Below, piece by piece: positions 44,951 to 55,748 of a stretch of 64,000 nt of DNA. Under the pieces are notes generated by a model that was not told the origin of the DNA, did not search any database, and worked only from the letters and a program-made list of their open reading frames with translations. The stretch's first letter is position 1. Each line of letters begins with the position of its first letter. Made by a program: the position numbers and the translations under genes. The DNA is from Hypomyces perniciosus (lineage: Eukaryota; Ascomycota; Sordariomycetes; Hypocreales; Hypocreaceae): positions 1,798,001 to 1,862,000 of the forward strand of contig SPDT01000010.1 in assembly GCA_008477525.1 (NCBI GenBank). The letters run 5' to 3'.

Positions 44951-45395
44951 ATACCCCCCCTCTTTATTATACTATTTGGCCGTAAATAGTAATATTACTT
45001 ATATAAATTAAAATCCCAGGTTATTTATTTTAATACTTTTAATATAAAGATAAATAAACCAAATTATATAGTTTGTAATATTAGTAATATATAATTTAGT
45101 TATAGGCTTTAATATAATATAATCTTTAGTTAATACTTTATAGGCTTTAATTTCTTTTTAATTATTTCCTTTTTTCCCTTTTTTATAATTTCTTTTAATT
45201 TTATTATAATAAGCTTAACCTTTTTAGGTTTTTTTTATAAAAGTTTTATATTACCTTATTTTAATTTTATAAATCTTTAATTAATTATTATATAATAGTA
45301 TAATATTTTTATTTAATAAAGTAATAGAATTTATGATTATTATAATAATCAAAAAGTACTTTAAATTCTTATTTCTTTTATACTTTATTTATATT
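44779..45395 (-). mobile_element. Chromovirus B-2, 3' end only
   Basis: Minus-strand fragment with the 3' LTR (44,779-44,950, 172 bp like B-1), a polypurine tract (C-run at 44,953-44,962) and the pol C-terminus. A decayed chromodomain is at about 45,240-45,380 (EFKVLFDYYNN, YYFIK). It stops at 45,395, where the 5' LTR of Copia element A begins. Unlike B-1, its LTR is thoroughly RIP-mutated. Confidence 0.8.
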
Positions 45396-45975
45396 TACTA
45401 AAAAGGAGGGCTAAAAAGCAAGGATTTCAGTGTAATTAGGTAACCTTCCTATTCTGGCTAGACCCGGAATTAGGCCTAACGCTAGGACCGAGTTCCTAAA
45501 GGAACTTTAGTGTAAGTTAGGAAATTTCTGTTATCTTTAACGATAATAATTAACCTAAGACCAGCTACCCCGCCTACCCTAAACTCAATATAATAGGCAT
45601 AATAGCTATTATAAAAAATCTGACTAAAATAGTTTCCTGTTTATATAGCTATAAGTTAATTTGGCCGATTGCCTATATAAATAAATTTTGCGGAAAATAG
45701 GAATATAGCAATAAACTTAATTCTGCTACTATACGCCTATTATTAAGTTAAAAGACTATTATAGAAGATAAAGCATTATTTTATAATTACTTTTATAATA
45801 TATTTGTATATTATTAGATATTTTATAGCTTTTAGCTATTAAATTAAATATAATTTAATTATTTATTTTATTATTTACCTAGTAAAGTTTTAGTTATTTC
45901 TTTATTATTGCATTATATATAGCTTCTTAAAAGCTATATATAAATAAGGTTTAGTATAACTTTAGTATTTTAATA
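45396..45975 (+). repeat. 5' LTR of Copia A (LTR-A copy 4, 580 bp)
   Basis: Homologous over full length to the other LTR-A copies, strongly RIP-mutated. Confidence 0.8.
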
Positions 45976-45990
45976 GGTTATAAGCTTAAG
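45976..45990 (+). other. Primer binding site of Copia A (half-tRNA type)
   Basis: GGTTATAAGCTTAAG directly after the LTR matches GGTTATGAGCCCAG, complementary to the anticodon arm of initiator tRNA-Met, allowing for RIP. Confidence 0.6.
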
Positions 45991-47858
45991 AGAGTTTTTT
46001 TAGGTCTTTATTAATGGGTTTTCCTTAATAGTTACAGCACTTCCTTTAACGCTATTATAGCACTTATAGCGGGTTGTTATAATACTGATCCTAATACTTG
46101 TACTAATACAGTTAAGACTTTTTAGCTATTAAAAGCGATTCCTAGGCTTTTACTGTAAATACTATTATAATTATAGTAATATCATTATTACTATTATTAT
46201 TTTTACTATGTTAATGATTTCTATATATTTTATAGTATATTTCCTATTTCTATAAAATATAGGTTCAATATTAATAGTATAAGTTAACCTATTAAGGCTC
46301 TTAATAGCCTTATTTCTTTAATTAAAGATAATAGCTCTCTATAATAGTAAAGGGATCTATTTATTTAAGTATAGAATATAAAATAAAAGCTTTAAGTATA
46401 AAGGGCTTTTACTAAAACAATAAAGGTATAATTAAAGGGTTAAAATACTACTATATTACAGTTATTTTATACTTTAACTAGCTTAACTACTATTATATTA
46501 AATCTATAACTTAAAACTATTAGTCTAATAGAAATTAATCCTATAGCCTTTATACTAATATTAATATAAACTTTTACTCCTATTCCTATATTAATCTAAA
46601 TTCTATTTTTATTTATTCTTTAACCTTAAACTATTATTTTTATATTAAATAGTAGTTTTATTAAAAAGGCATTAAAAAAGGTTTATAGCCTTCTAAAAAA
46701 CTATAAGCTAATAGGTTTGAATAACTTTAATTAATAGAAATAGTCTTTAAGTATTATATTAAAGGCTATAAATTACTATACTTTTATAGAAAATCTTAGA
46801 GTTACTAATTCTTTATTTAATTTAAAATCAGCCTTATTATATTTATTAATTAAAAATAGCTTATTAACTATTTCTACTATATCTATAACTTAAATTTAAA
46901 GGCTAAAAAAAGTATTTTTAATATTAAAGAGATAATATAATTACTTTAATACTTTATAAAAAGATTCCCTTTATAGGGAATTTCACTTATTAAATTACAG
47001 TAATTATAAAGAATCTTTAACTGAATTTAATACTGCTTTGAATAGGCTATTAGCTAAACTAGCTATTTTAAAGGTTAATATTAATATACTAAATTAAAAA
47101 AAGTAATATTTAAATGCCTTATAAAAGACCTTTCCTTAATAGGCTAAGAGAATTAAAGGAACTATTAAATCTAATAAAGTTATTAAATAATTAACTAAAA
47201 GTTTAAATATTTAATTTCTTATAGCAGATATATTAAAAGAAACTAAGAATCTTTCTTTTACTGTATATAAAGTTAATAAAGCTATAAGGCCTTTTAAATC
47301 CTTAAAAGATTAAAAGCTAGCTTTTAATTCTTTTAAAAGGAAAGGAAATTAAAAGAAATAGAATTAAAGCTAAAAGTAAATTAAAGAGGATTATACTTTT
47401 ACCAATATATATAATCTAGCTATTAAAGGGTATAGCTTAAAATAGCTATTTAAAGAATCTTTTACTAAATCTATTATTAGTTTAAATAGTAACTAAAACC
47501 TTATATAAACCTTAAACGCTAAAAATGGGAAAAAGTTTTCTAAATCTTTTAAGTCTTTAAAAACCTTTAAACCCCTTAAACTTCTTATTTAAGATAGTCT
47601 ATTATATAATACTAAATCTATAGTTTATATAGTTAATTTTAAGAAATAGTTTATAGACTATAAACCTAATAATAGGGAACTAGGCGTTATTTATATTAAT
47701 AGGGGTTTTATTACCTTTAAGGGAATAAATATAGCTATTTTTAATATTTTTAATAAAGATAATAACAATCAAAAAATAATATTATTAAATACCCTTTTTG
47801 ACTTATAGTTAAATATAAACTTTATAAGTAGTTTACGGTATTATTAAATTAAAGGATA
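45991..47858 (+). pseudogene. Copia A gag relic
   Basis: AT-rich plus-strand sequence between primer site and solo LTR-G, in the position of gag and the start of pol. Stops are frequent; no zinc knuckle could be confirmed. Confidence 0.5.
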
Positions 47859-47863
47859 TATTT

Positions 47864-48265
47864 TGTTGGGGGTAACTGATATGCCCAACGCACCAGCATT
47901 TTTCTTGTTAGCTTACCCGAGAAAGGTTGGCTGCTTATTTAAGCGGCTACTGGATTAAGAAAGTATAGGAGTATAAAGATATATAGATAAACTTAGTTTA
48001 ATAAATAATAACCTTCTTCCCCCTTTAATATATAACCCTACCTATAAAAATACAGTCGCTAAGGCGTATAAAGGTAACTGTTAGTTACTTTTAGCTGCCG
48101 GCATTATAATTAAATGATCCGCAGTATCTTTTTAGTCCCTATATTACTTAACCGCCGCTTCGTGGTTTTATTAGGAGCGTGGTTCCCGCGCTTGATACCA
48201 GTTGTTATATATGGGTGTATATGTATATTGTATATATATTTTACAGTGCCAATTCCCCCTCGACA
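47864..48265 (+). repeat. Solo LTR-G (~402 bp)
   Basis: GC-balanced, unmutated insert that starts TGTTGGGGGTAACTG and ends CCCCCTCGACA. ATATTT precedes it (47,858-47,863) and ATATTT occurs again three bases after CGACA (48,268-48,273), so the exact right end and duplication length are ambiguous. No primer site or purine tract adjoins it. Confidence 0.7.
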
Positions 48266-48273
48266 AAATATTT

Positions 48274-50369
48274 AATATAATACTCTTTTTATTACATCTA
48301 TATAATTAATAAAGCTATTAAATCTTTTAAAATATAGCTTTTTCCTTACTATTAAAGGATATATTATATTATATAGCTATATAAATAACTATAAAGTATA
48401 TAGCTTTATATACATTTAAATACCTGTTAGTAATAAAGAAAAGGCTAAAGAATATATAGTTATTCTAGAAGTAATAGCTTTAAAAAAATAATCAACTAGA
48501 TTTAATTTGAAACTTATAAAAAAGAATAATCTTAAAGGAAAAGATCTCTTTAAACTTTTTAAAACCTTAAGTTAAATAAAGGAAAATGGGCCTTATATAC
48601 CTTTATTGCTTAAAGAAATAAAAGGGAATAAGCCTATAAAGGATACCTTTATAGAGGATAGGCCCTATATACCTAGGGAATCCTTTATTATTAAAGATTT
48701 AAAGGTTATTAAGCTAATTAAACTAAAGAGACATATTATTATTAATTATATTAGCTATAAGCTGCGAAAGCTAGCGTTTTTATAATATAAAAGACAAGGT
48801 TATATTAGTTTAAGTCTATTAAAAAGACTATTAAAATAATTACTAGAATTCTTAACTTTAATTCTATTAAAAAGACTGAATTTTACTGCCTAATATATAA
48901 TAAACAAAAAGCTATTAAAAGGCTAAATTTAAAGTTAATTACTAATCTACTAGCCTCTTTAAATGATTTAAAAGTTAATACTTTCTCTATAAAGCTAATA
49001 CTTTATAATAAAGCCCCTATTAGTCTTTTAACTATTAATGGAAAATTAAAATATAAATAGATATTTTTTTAAAAGAATTATAATTGATTTACCCTTTTAG
49101 CTATTATATAAGATTTATAAATAGCCTTAAAATATAATATAAGTAGTATTTTAAGGAATTCTATTATAATAATAGAAAGGAAGTTAATTAAAAACTTTAA
49201 ATCTAGTTCTTTTCTTTAAAAATTATATACAGACTTAAACTTTAATAAAGATTATAAGTTTAATCTATAAAGATATAGGATTATTGGCTTTTATTGTAAG
49301 GTTTTTATTTTTTAAGAATAAAGGGCTAAAGGCTATACATTAACCTTTAAAATTAAAATTAAAAGACAATTAATAGTTTTAAGTAATAACACCTATTTTA
49401 TTTATATATTAACTAAATATATAGTCTTTAAATCGTTAATTATAAAGCTATATAAAAATAAAATTCTGAAGCTTTAAATTTTAAAGCTTATTATAAATCA
49501 AAATAATAAAGAATTAAAGGGAGAAATAAAGCTAGATTTATTAAATTAAATAATCTTTAGCTTTTAAGATATTAATCCTTTACTCCTTAACTTTATTTTA
49601 CAGGGAATACCCTTTACTATTCCCTTTATTTTTATATTAATTATATAAAACTCTATAGTTATAGAGGATACTATAAATATAAATATATCCTACTTTCTCT
49701 ATAATAACATTAAAAAGCTAGCCTTTTTAACTGCTATAGTATAAAACCTTTAAACGCTTAAATAAATACTTTATAGTCTTAATAAAACTAAATAACTAAA
49801 AGCAATTTATAGTAAATTTAATTAACTAGTTAAATAATTTACTTTTACTTTCATTAAATAGAATAGTATTCTTAAAGGCAGGAATCTTATTATTAATTAA
49901 TTAGTCTTAGAGACTAAAAAAGACTAGAATAATAAATAGTTAAATTTAAAGCTAGGCTAGTTATTAAAGGCTTCTAATAATTAAAAGGAATAGATTTTAA
50001 CTAAATATTTACCTTAATAGCTATTCCTTTTACTTAGCGGCTTTTTTTAGCCTTAGATATTATTTATAACTAGGAATTCAAATAAATTAACTTTATTAAT
50101 ATATTCCTTAATATAATATTTAAAGAAACTATCTTTTTTAACTTCCTTAAAGGATTTAAAAACTATATTAATTAAGTTTCCTTTAAAATTAAATTTACTT
50201 TTAAACAGCTAGGTTATAACCTTAATATAGATTAGGTTATTTAACTTTAGAAAACTTTTTATAATCTTAAACAGTCCTTTTAAAAATAGCAATACGCGTT
50301 ATAAGCTTTAAGAAATAAACTAAAATATAATGTTTTAATTTCTAACTCTACTATTCTCTATAATCTTAA
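48274..50369 (+). pseudogene. Copia A protease-integrase-RT relic
   Basis: Plus-strand Copia pol. The zinc-binding/integrase start is near 48,780-49,100 (YRLRLGHYNNKTL, then EFYCLIYNKQKAIKRLN). RT is at about 50,050-50,330 (NIFLNIIFKETIFFNFLKGF, then KTFYNLKQSF, which parallels the Copia signature ALYGLKQSPR). Frames are broken by RIP stops. Cut off by the C-3 5' LTR. Confidence 0.7.
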
Positions 50370-50635
50370 TGTTGGGTTAAGTAGGCCGGGGCCCTACTAC
50401 TTGCCGGCACTAGGGAGCTTTTATCTGCTATGTAAGCAGATACAAGCTAATATACATATCGCATAAGCAATGTGTTAGACTATACAGGCGCTTATAAAGC
50501 GCCTGCATACAGCTTTTTCTTTGTGTTGGCTATATGTATATATAGCGAGGCCACTACGGTATATTCTCTTTCATAGAATCAAGCTTTATTTCTTATCTCT
50601 CTATACTCTATATAGCTGTGCCGCGCTCTGCTACA
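50370..50635 (+). repeat. 5' LTR of C-3 (LTR-C, 266 bp)
   Basis: It starts TGTTGGGTTAAG, ends CTGCTACA, and is the best preserved LTR-C in the window. It contains an inverted repeat CAGGCGCTT/AAGCGCCTG. Confidence 0.85.
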
Positions 50636-50652
50636 ATTATAAGCCTAAATAG
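50636..50652 (+). other. Primer binding site of C-3
   Basis: ATTATAAGCCTAAATAG follows the LTR; it is a RIP-mutated half initiator-tRNA-Met site as in C-2 and Copia A. Confidence 0.6.
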
Positions 50653-52562
50653 TAACTATTAAAGTTATTAGAAACTTCTACTTTAATATTATATCTCTCT
50701 TTATACCCTTTACCTTAACCTTTAAGCTGCTAAAGCTATTTTCTTTAATGGATAGCGTAAAGGATATTGCTTTTATAAAGCTAAAATTAATAGTTTAATA
50801 GATTAAATAGATTACTATTTTAACCAACTATATAACTACTGCTAAGGTCTAGAATAAGATTAATCTTAATCTCCCTAATCAGCTAAATAATTATTTCCCT
50901 GCTATTAAGCCACCTACTTTAATAAAAGTAAAAGAGTATACAGTATAAAAGTTTAGTCTTAATGCCTTTATAGTAGATATCTCTATTTACGATAATAGTA
51001 TACTTTAAAAGCATTAGTTTAATATTACTTTAAATAAAGAGAAAAGGAAGGCTAGTAATATAATCCTAAATTAAATCTAAAAGACAGTTAACTTTAATAT
51101 CTATACTTTAATTTTAGCAGACTTTAAAGCCGCAGCCTTAGCCTTTACTGCTATTAAAGTAGCCGATAATAATAATAGGGACTTTAACGTTAAGTTTACT
51201 ATTCGCTAAATTATTAAAAAACTTAAAAACTAACTAACTCTTTATAAAGATATAATATATAAAGAAGTATACTTATCCTATTAATATATATTATATAAAG
51301 TAAAGTGCAGGAATATTAAACTAAAAGTATAGTATACCTATTACGCGTATATTTATATAAATGCAGTAAAGTATAAGCTTTTAGAGGTTATAGGAATAGC
51401 TTCTTAAATAGCTTTCTTTAAAGCTATTAAAATATACTTTACTTTAAACTTTACTGCCTACCATTTATACTATATAGACAGCCTAATTAAAAGCAGTAAA
51501 GTAAATAAAATCTTTTCTTTTAATTAATTTAAATAGCTTTTTTTAAATACTTTAAAAAATATAAAGAACTATATTTATAGCTTTTATATAATATTTAGCA
51601 ACTACTTTAATAATAATTTAAGCAGTAGCAATATATATTTAACGCCTCCTATTAATAAAAAGTGCCCTTATAAACTTAAAAGGTATACTTAGCCTTTAAA
51701 TAACTATAGTAAAGTATATACTGCATTTACTAGAAAGCCTAATAAAAAAGGGAAATATACTTTTATGCCTAAACAGGCTATAGAGATTTACGCACGCTTA
51801 TAAAAAGATAAATAGCAGGTTACCTGCAAGAAGCTTAGTAAAAGGGGTATTAACTTTACTGCCCTAGTATAGGGAGGAATAGCCTTAACTGTTATAGCTG
51901 CCTTAATCTCTTTAAGCTTAGTTAATAAAAAAGATATAAGCCTTATAGTATACTTAATAAATGTATTAATATATATTAATATATAGGATATACTTTACTG
52001 CCTCTTTTAAAATACCCTCTTTAATATATATAGTGCTATTTATTTTATAAATAGCAGGAATTACTTTATTCCTAGCTCTTTTAGCTTAAATATAAAAAAG
52101 GACTATATTAAAGCAGGAAAAGCTAGCTATCTAATAATTAGAAAATGTTATTGTCTAATAAAAGATACTCTTTATAATCTATATTAAAAGATACTGCGCT
52201 TTATTAAGCTTTTAGATATAGCTATAGTTAAAGGATTTTATATTAATATTATATCTTTATTAAAGCTTTAAAAAGTAGGGATCTAGCTAATAGGGTATAA
52301 TAATATACTTTACACTAATATAGCCAATTCGAATATTATTATAGGGAAGGTAGAGTATAGGTATAATTTTCTGTTTCTTTAATATAAGCCCCTATTGCTT
52401 TATATTGCCCTTATCCTTAAATATATTATACTAAATAGCTTAATAGCTCTTTTTATTCTTTTTAATATAGATTATAGTATTTATATAATATTAAAAAGCA
52501 GGAGAAGATTAATATATAATCCCTTAGTACTATAATATAACTTTAAATAGCTCTAGTATTTA
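50653..52562 (+). pseudogene. C-3 gag and protease relic
   Basis: Gag is at about 50.8-51.9 kb (not individually recognisable). From about 51,950 the frame follows the Copia protease and pre-integrase layout (YIKAGKASYLIIRKCYC, then FYINIISLLKL.KVGI). It ends at the ATTTA duplication of solo LTR-A copy 5. Confidence 0.7.
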
Positions 52563-53143
52563 TGTTAAAAAGGAGGGCTAAAAAGTAAGGATTTTAGTGT
52601 ATTTGGGTAACCTTCCTATTCTGGCTAGACCCGGAATTAGGCCCGACGCTAGGACCGAGTTCCGGAGGAACTTCGGTGTAAGTCAGGAAATTTCTGTTAT
52701 CTTTAACGATAACAATTGAGCTAGGACCAGCTACCCCGCCTACCCTAGACTCAATACAATGGCCACAATGGCTATTGTGAAAAATCTGACCAAAATGGTT
52801 TCCTGTTTGTATGGCCGTGAGTCGATTTGGCCGATTTCCTATACAAATGAATTTTGCGGAAAATAGGAACGGGGCCACGAACCCAATTCTGCCGCCGCAT
52901 TCCTATTATCTAGTCGGAGGACTATTGTAGAAGACAAAGCTATTTTTCATACAATTCACTTCTACACCAGCCGCATATACACTAGATATTCTATAGCTTC
53001 TAGCTATTAGATCGTTTACAATTCAATTGTTCATCCATTGTTAACTTAACTAGACTCTTAGTCGTTTCCTTATTGCTGCGTTGGGTGCACCTTCCTAGAA
53101 GCTGCACTTAAATGAGGTTTAGTATAACCTTGTTATTTTAACA
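52563..53143 (+). repeat. Solo LTR-A copy 5 (581 bp, TSD ATTTA)
   Basis: Exact ATTTA on both sides (52,558-52,562 and 53,144-53,148). Among the least mutated copies, inserted into heavily mutated C-3. Its antisense strand keeps a 94-codon frame that is not a gene. Confidence 0.9.
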
Positions 53144-53148
53144 ATTTA

Positions 53149-55338
53149 TAATTAAGATATTTAGGCCTAGAAGCGCTTAAAGCATTTATAAAGAATGCAA
53201 GGAATATATATATTAAAGGAACTATACCTATAAAATATAAGGCTTATACTCTTATATACGCGAAATAGGTTATCTTTTATAGACTATCTAATAGATAAAT
53301 ATTAAAACTATTCTTTAAAGTATACTAGGATTTTTAAGACTATCTTTAAGGCTATAATAGGGATAACTGGCTTTTAGTGTTTAAAAAAAAATATAGTATA
53401 TAATTATATATACCCTTTACTAAATAAAGAATAGGAAACTATTTTTAATACTCTTTTTAACTTTATAAATATAGTAAAGATATAATATAATATCTCTATA
53501 TATTTCTTTAAGTAAGATAATAAAAAAGCTATAATTGCGATTAAAAGCTTATTATACTTTTAGATCTAGGCTAATATAAAAAGTATTATTTTAAAGCTTG
53601 CCTTTTTTTATATATATAAGCTAAACGGCGCTTTAGAATAGGCAGGTTAGGAAATTATAAATAAGTCAATTAAAATACTAAAAGCTATAGGTCTCTTAAC
53701 CGACGTATAGCCAGAGAGCGCAAAAGCTATAGCGTATATTATTAATATAAATCCTATATATAGCCTTAATATAATATTACTTATTAATAAATTCAAGTAA
53801 TAGTTCTGTAACTTTATGCCCTTTCTAATAAAGGAGCCTTCCATAGACCTATAGCTAGATTAAAGCAGGCTTTATATATACAGCTGCTGCGCCTATATAC
53901 TAAATAAAGACTGTAAGGCTAACTGGAAAAAGAGAGAATTTAAAACTAAGCCTAAAAGGCTAATTAAATATTTTATTAGCTATACTGCAAATAATATATA
54001 TTATATTTAATTACCCTGCCTAGTAAAGGTAATTATTATCAAGAATATATAATTTAATAAAACTAGTTTTTTAATAGTAATAAAGAGATTGCGGATAAAC
54101 TATTTATAGCTAAATTAAATAAAATATTTAATAAAGTTAAAGAAAATAAACTGGAATTTAAACTCTTCCCTATATATATTCCTGCAGTAAAAAATACCTT
54201 TATAGGTAATATAAAAAAAGAAAGTATACTTTTAAAGGTAACAGAGATATAAAGTATTAAAGATAGTTTAATAAATGCTTTAAGTAAACTATTAGTGCAC
54301 TTAGAAAGACCTTTTAGTCTTTAAATACTAAAGGCTACCCTAAAACAGTCAATCTCTATAGATAATACTAGTGCATTAACAGGAACCCTAAACAATACTC
54401 TAGTAAATAACTTACCCCTCTTTATTGAAAGGGATATAGCAGAAAAATAGCCTTATATATTAAAGGTATATAACCTAATAAAAGAGGATAGTCTGCTAAG
54501 GCTAAAAGCAGATTAGTATATAAGAGATTTACTTACTTTTATAAAAAAAAAGTAAACCTTTAAAGAAATGCTAGTTAATAATCCTTTAAATAGTAAAGTA
54601 ATAGCTAATATTTATAAAAGCTTAAAACTTTAAAGGAAATAACTTATAAAAAAGGCTAATAAATACCTTTTAATATATAAAACTAAAATATATACCTTAA
54701 ACACTACTTTTAAAGATAATAAGCCTAGTATATATTTAATAATTATTAAGTTTTTTAATTTAATATTATATTAACTACTACTTAATTAATAAAAGTTAAT
54801 AAATAATAAATTAAAAAGTGCAGAAATAATATTTACTATTTTTAATATAGTAATAAACTATAAATCTTCTTTTTAGAAAAATATAGCTTTTAATAAATCA
54901 ATTATTTACTGGAAAGACTTAGCAAAACCGCTAAAAGACTAAAAGGAGCTTATAAAATACCTACTTAAAGATAGGTTTAAGTAAGCTGTATATAATAAAA
55001 TTAACTTTCTATATATAAAAGGAACCTAGTAAGAGATACTATACTTAAAGGCAATAATAAAGCTATTATTAGTGTATTAAGTTTTTATTTATAAATTTAA
55101 CTAGAATAAAAATCTAAAATGCTATAAAGCTTATTTTATAGTTTATAGGGATTTATAAGAGCGCTTTACTATAAAAAGTATATATACAGCTATATTAATA
55201 GTGCGTTTTTTCTATATATTTATTGCTTTTACAGTAAAATTCAACTTTAAATTAAAGCAGTATAATATTAAAAATGCTTTTCTTAACGCTTTAAAGGATA
55301 AAAACTTAAAACCAGTTATATATAAGCTCTTTAAGGGT
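53149..55338 (+). pseudogene. C-3 integrase and start of reverse transcriptase
   Basis: The Copia integrase core is readable at about 53,590-53,760 (KLNGALExAGxEIINKSI, then LLTDVxPESAKAIAYIINI, matching the conserved QNG..ER.GG...ARA...LP..LWPEA...A.Y..N block). RT begins near 54,850 and shows FKLKQYNIKNAFLNALKD at 55,250-55,300, then KLFKGF at the point where chromovirus F is inserted. Confidence 0.8.
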
Positions 55339-55343
55339 TTTAA

Positions 55344-55730
55344 TGTAACGATCCAGGTTAATTCTCAAGGGATAAACCGAGGTTCGTGGGTTTATATTAA
55401 CAGAGAAGTCAAGGATAAATACTAAATAAGGTAATGTAGTTACAATTCTATAGAATAAGCAGTTCTAGTGAATGCAATTTATTAACGATTATTTAAATAA
55501 CTATACTAAATAAATAACAAGCCAGTTATATATATATAAAGGGAATAATTTTAGATTATTTTAGATTATATTTATTTTCCTGACAATCTATAGTAAGTTT
55601 TTCTATTAGCTTACTAGGATCACTTTATAGTTTATAGTAACCCAAGTGATCTAATGCTAATTAGTTCGTCTATCTGAGGTTCCTCCGGGTATATACTATA
55701 TTACATTCTTATAATAGTCGGGTCATAACA
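55344..55730 (-). repeat. 3' LTR of chromovirus F (387 bp)
   Basis: Starts TGTAACGATCC and ends GGTCATAACA on the plus strand; the polypurine tract adjoins on the right. Confidence 0.9.
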
Positions 55731-55734
55731 CAAT

Positions 55735-55748
55735 ATCCCCCTCCTATT
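55735..55748 (-). other. Polypurine tract of chromovirus F
   Basis: The minus strand reads AGGAGGGGGATATTG, followed by the LTR start TGTTATGACC. Confidence 0.85.

Larger units (their letters stand above)
45396..50369 (+). mobile_element. Copia element A, 5' part (continues beyond C-3)
   Basis: It consists of 5' LTR-A (45,396-45,975), a half-tRNA primer site, then gag and pol in the plus strand as far as the C-3 insertion at 50,370. It is the only LTR-A copy without a flanking duplication (ATATT left, GGTTA right) and the only one followed by a primer site, so it is a true 5' LTR. This identifies LTR-A as Copia. The 3' part would lie beyond the window. Confidence 0.75.

Noticed and set aside
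53647..53844. 65-codon minus-strand frame
   Set aside because: Antisense to the recognisable Copia integrase block of C-3.
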